Below the pieces are notes generated by a model. The model saw only the letters and a program-made list of their open reading frames with translations, searched no databases and had not been told where the DNA came from. Below are positions 63,850 to 64,000 of a DNA stretch of 64,000 bases, one piece after another. The DNA is from Paenibacillus farraposensis. GTDB lineage: Bacteria; Bacillota; Bacilli; Paenibacillales; Paenibacillaceae. Both the position numbers and the translations under genes were made by a program. The stretch is from contig NZ_JAFFQR010000064.1 in the NCBI RefSeq assembly GCF_020736845.1, positions 317,696 through 381,695 on the forward strand, given 5' to 3'. Position 1 is the stretch's first letter. Every line of letters starts with the position of its first letter.

Positions 63850-64000
63850 TTAATCCCGGTTTTTGCTGTCATTCCCCGAGTTCTCATTTGGTTTGCCTAT
63901 GGAGCCGCGCATTTGCGTATCTGCTTCGATGTTTTTCAAATTCATATAGTCCATGACACCAAGCTGTCCACCGCGAAGCGCTTCAGCCATAGCCAGCGGC
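63850..64000 (-). CDS. floA: Flotillin-like protein FloA (YqfA), C-terminal end
   Basis: Only the last ~49 codons lie in the window. [34 protein letters not shown] (in outline) is the conserved FloA end, with a polar tail ([14 protein letters not shown]) after it. FloA is a membrane-embedded scaffold of functional microdomains that affects signalling, wall synthesis and sporulation. The gene heads the yqfA-yqfC-yqfD-phoH order known from Bacillus; its start is outside. Confidence 0.9.
   Translation of the reverse strand, partial: PLAMAEALRGGQLGVMDYMNLKNIEADTQMRGSIGKPNENSGNDSKNRD

Noticed and set aside
1..64000. CRISPR array, prophage, insertion sequence, toxin-antitoxin or secondary-metabolite cluster
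   Set aside because: No regularly spaced repeats, transposase, integrase or synthase genes were seen; the window is core chromosome.

Overview
The window reads as chromosomal core DNA of a spore-forming, meso-diaminopimelate Gram-positive of the Paenibacillus type; a Paenibacillus polymyxa relative is my best guess, by inference. The evidence is the gene order (mraZ-rsmH-ftsL-pbpB-spoVD-murE-murF-mraY-murD-spoVE-murG-murB, and floA ... yqfC-yqfD-phoH-pgpH-ybeY-dgkA-era-yqzL-recO-glyQS-yqxD-dnaG-rpoD-trmK-yqfO), many sporulation genes, several TTG starts with strong Shine-Dalgarno sites, bacillithiol synthesis (bshC), and a MurE carrying the DNPR motif of DAP-adding enzymes. I see no prophage, insertion sequence, CRISPR array or tRNA gene.

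Layout. 1-14.8 kb is the complete division/cell-wall (dcw) cluster on the minus strand, ending in a partial murB at the left edge. It has a readable mraZ promoter followed by three 10-bp-spaced MraZ boxes. 15-25.2 kb (minus) holds ahcY, bshC, an oligopeptide ABC transporter lacking an OppD gene, a DUF3397 membrane protein, panE and a RsfA-family regulator. 25.4-33.9 kb is a mixed stretch: a secreted coiled-coil protein, a PIN-PhoH ATPase, an LCP wall-assembly enzyme, typA, a small membrane protein and two divergent TerC proteins. 33.9-38.7 kb (minus) has thiI with its cysteine desulfurase, a lytic transglycosylase and small proteins. 38.8-43.8 kb has a secreted subtilase, a CotD-like coat protein and a divergent MocR regulator/aminotransferase pair. 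44.3-51.1 kb (minus) carries the RNase P RNA, yqfO, trmK, a broken membrane-protein gene, rpoD, dnaG and yqxD. 51.2-64 kb (minus) carries glyQS under a T-box, recO, yqzL, era, dgkA, ybeY, pgpH, phoH, yqfD, yqfC, a permease remnant, a membrane-anchored hypothetical and the end of floA.

How the parts fit. The dcw genes make lipid II and the septal and spore-cortex synthases. RpoD-DnaG and Era-YbeY-TrmK-RNase P-GlyQS form transcription, replication and translation modules. PgpH, FloA and LCP link to c-di-AMP and envelope control. Sporulation genes (spoVD, spoVE, yqfC, yqfD, cotD, RsfA family) are scattered through both halves.

I found no clear new multi-gene system. The signals least explained by ordinary annotation are: a ~150-170 bp structured repeat present twice with compensatory base changes in its stem; an RNase P RNA of the A type; a membrane-protein gene upstream of trmK with both a nonsense codon and a T6 frameshift; a possible T6 frameshift at the start of the MocR gene, next to direct repeats; a 34-codon gene fused to its own terminator; and a permease remnant. 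All coordinates, motifs and stems were read by eye; no database search or folding program was run.
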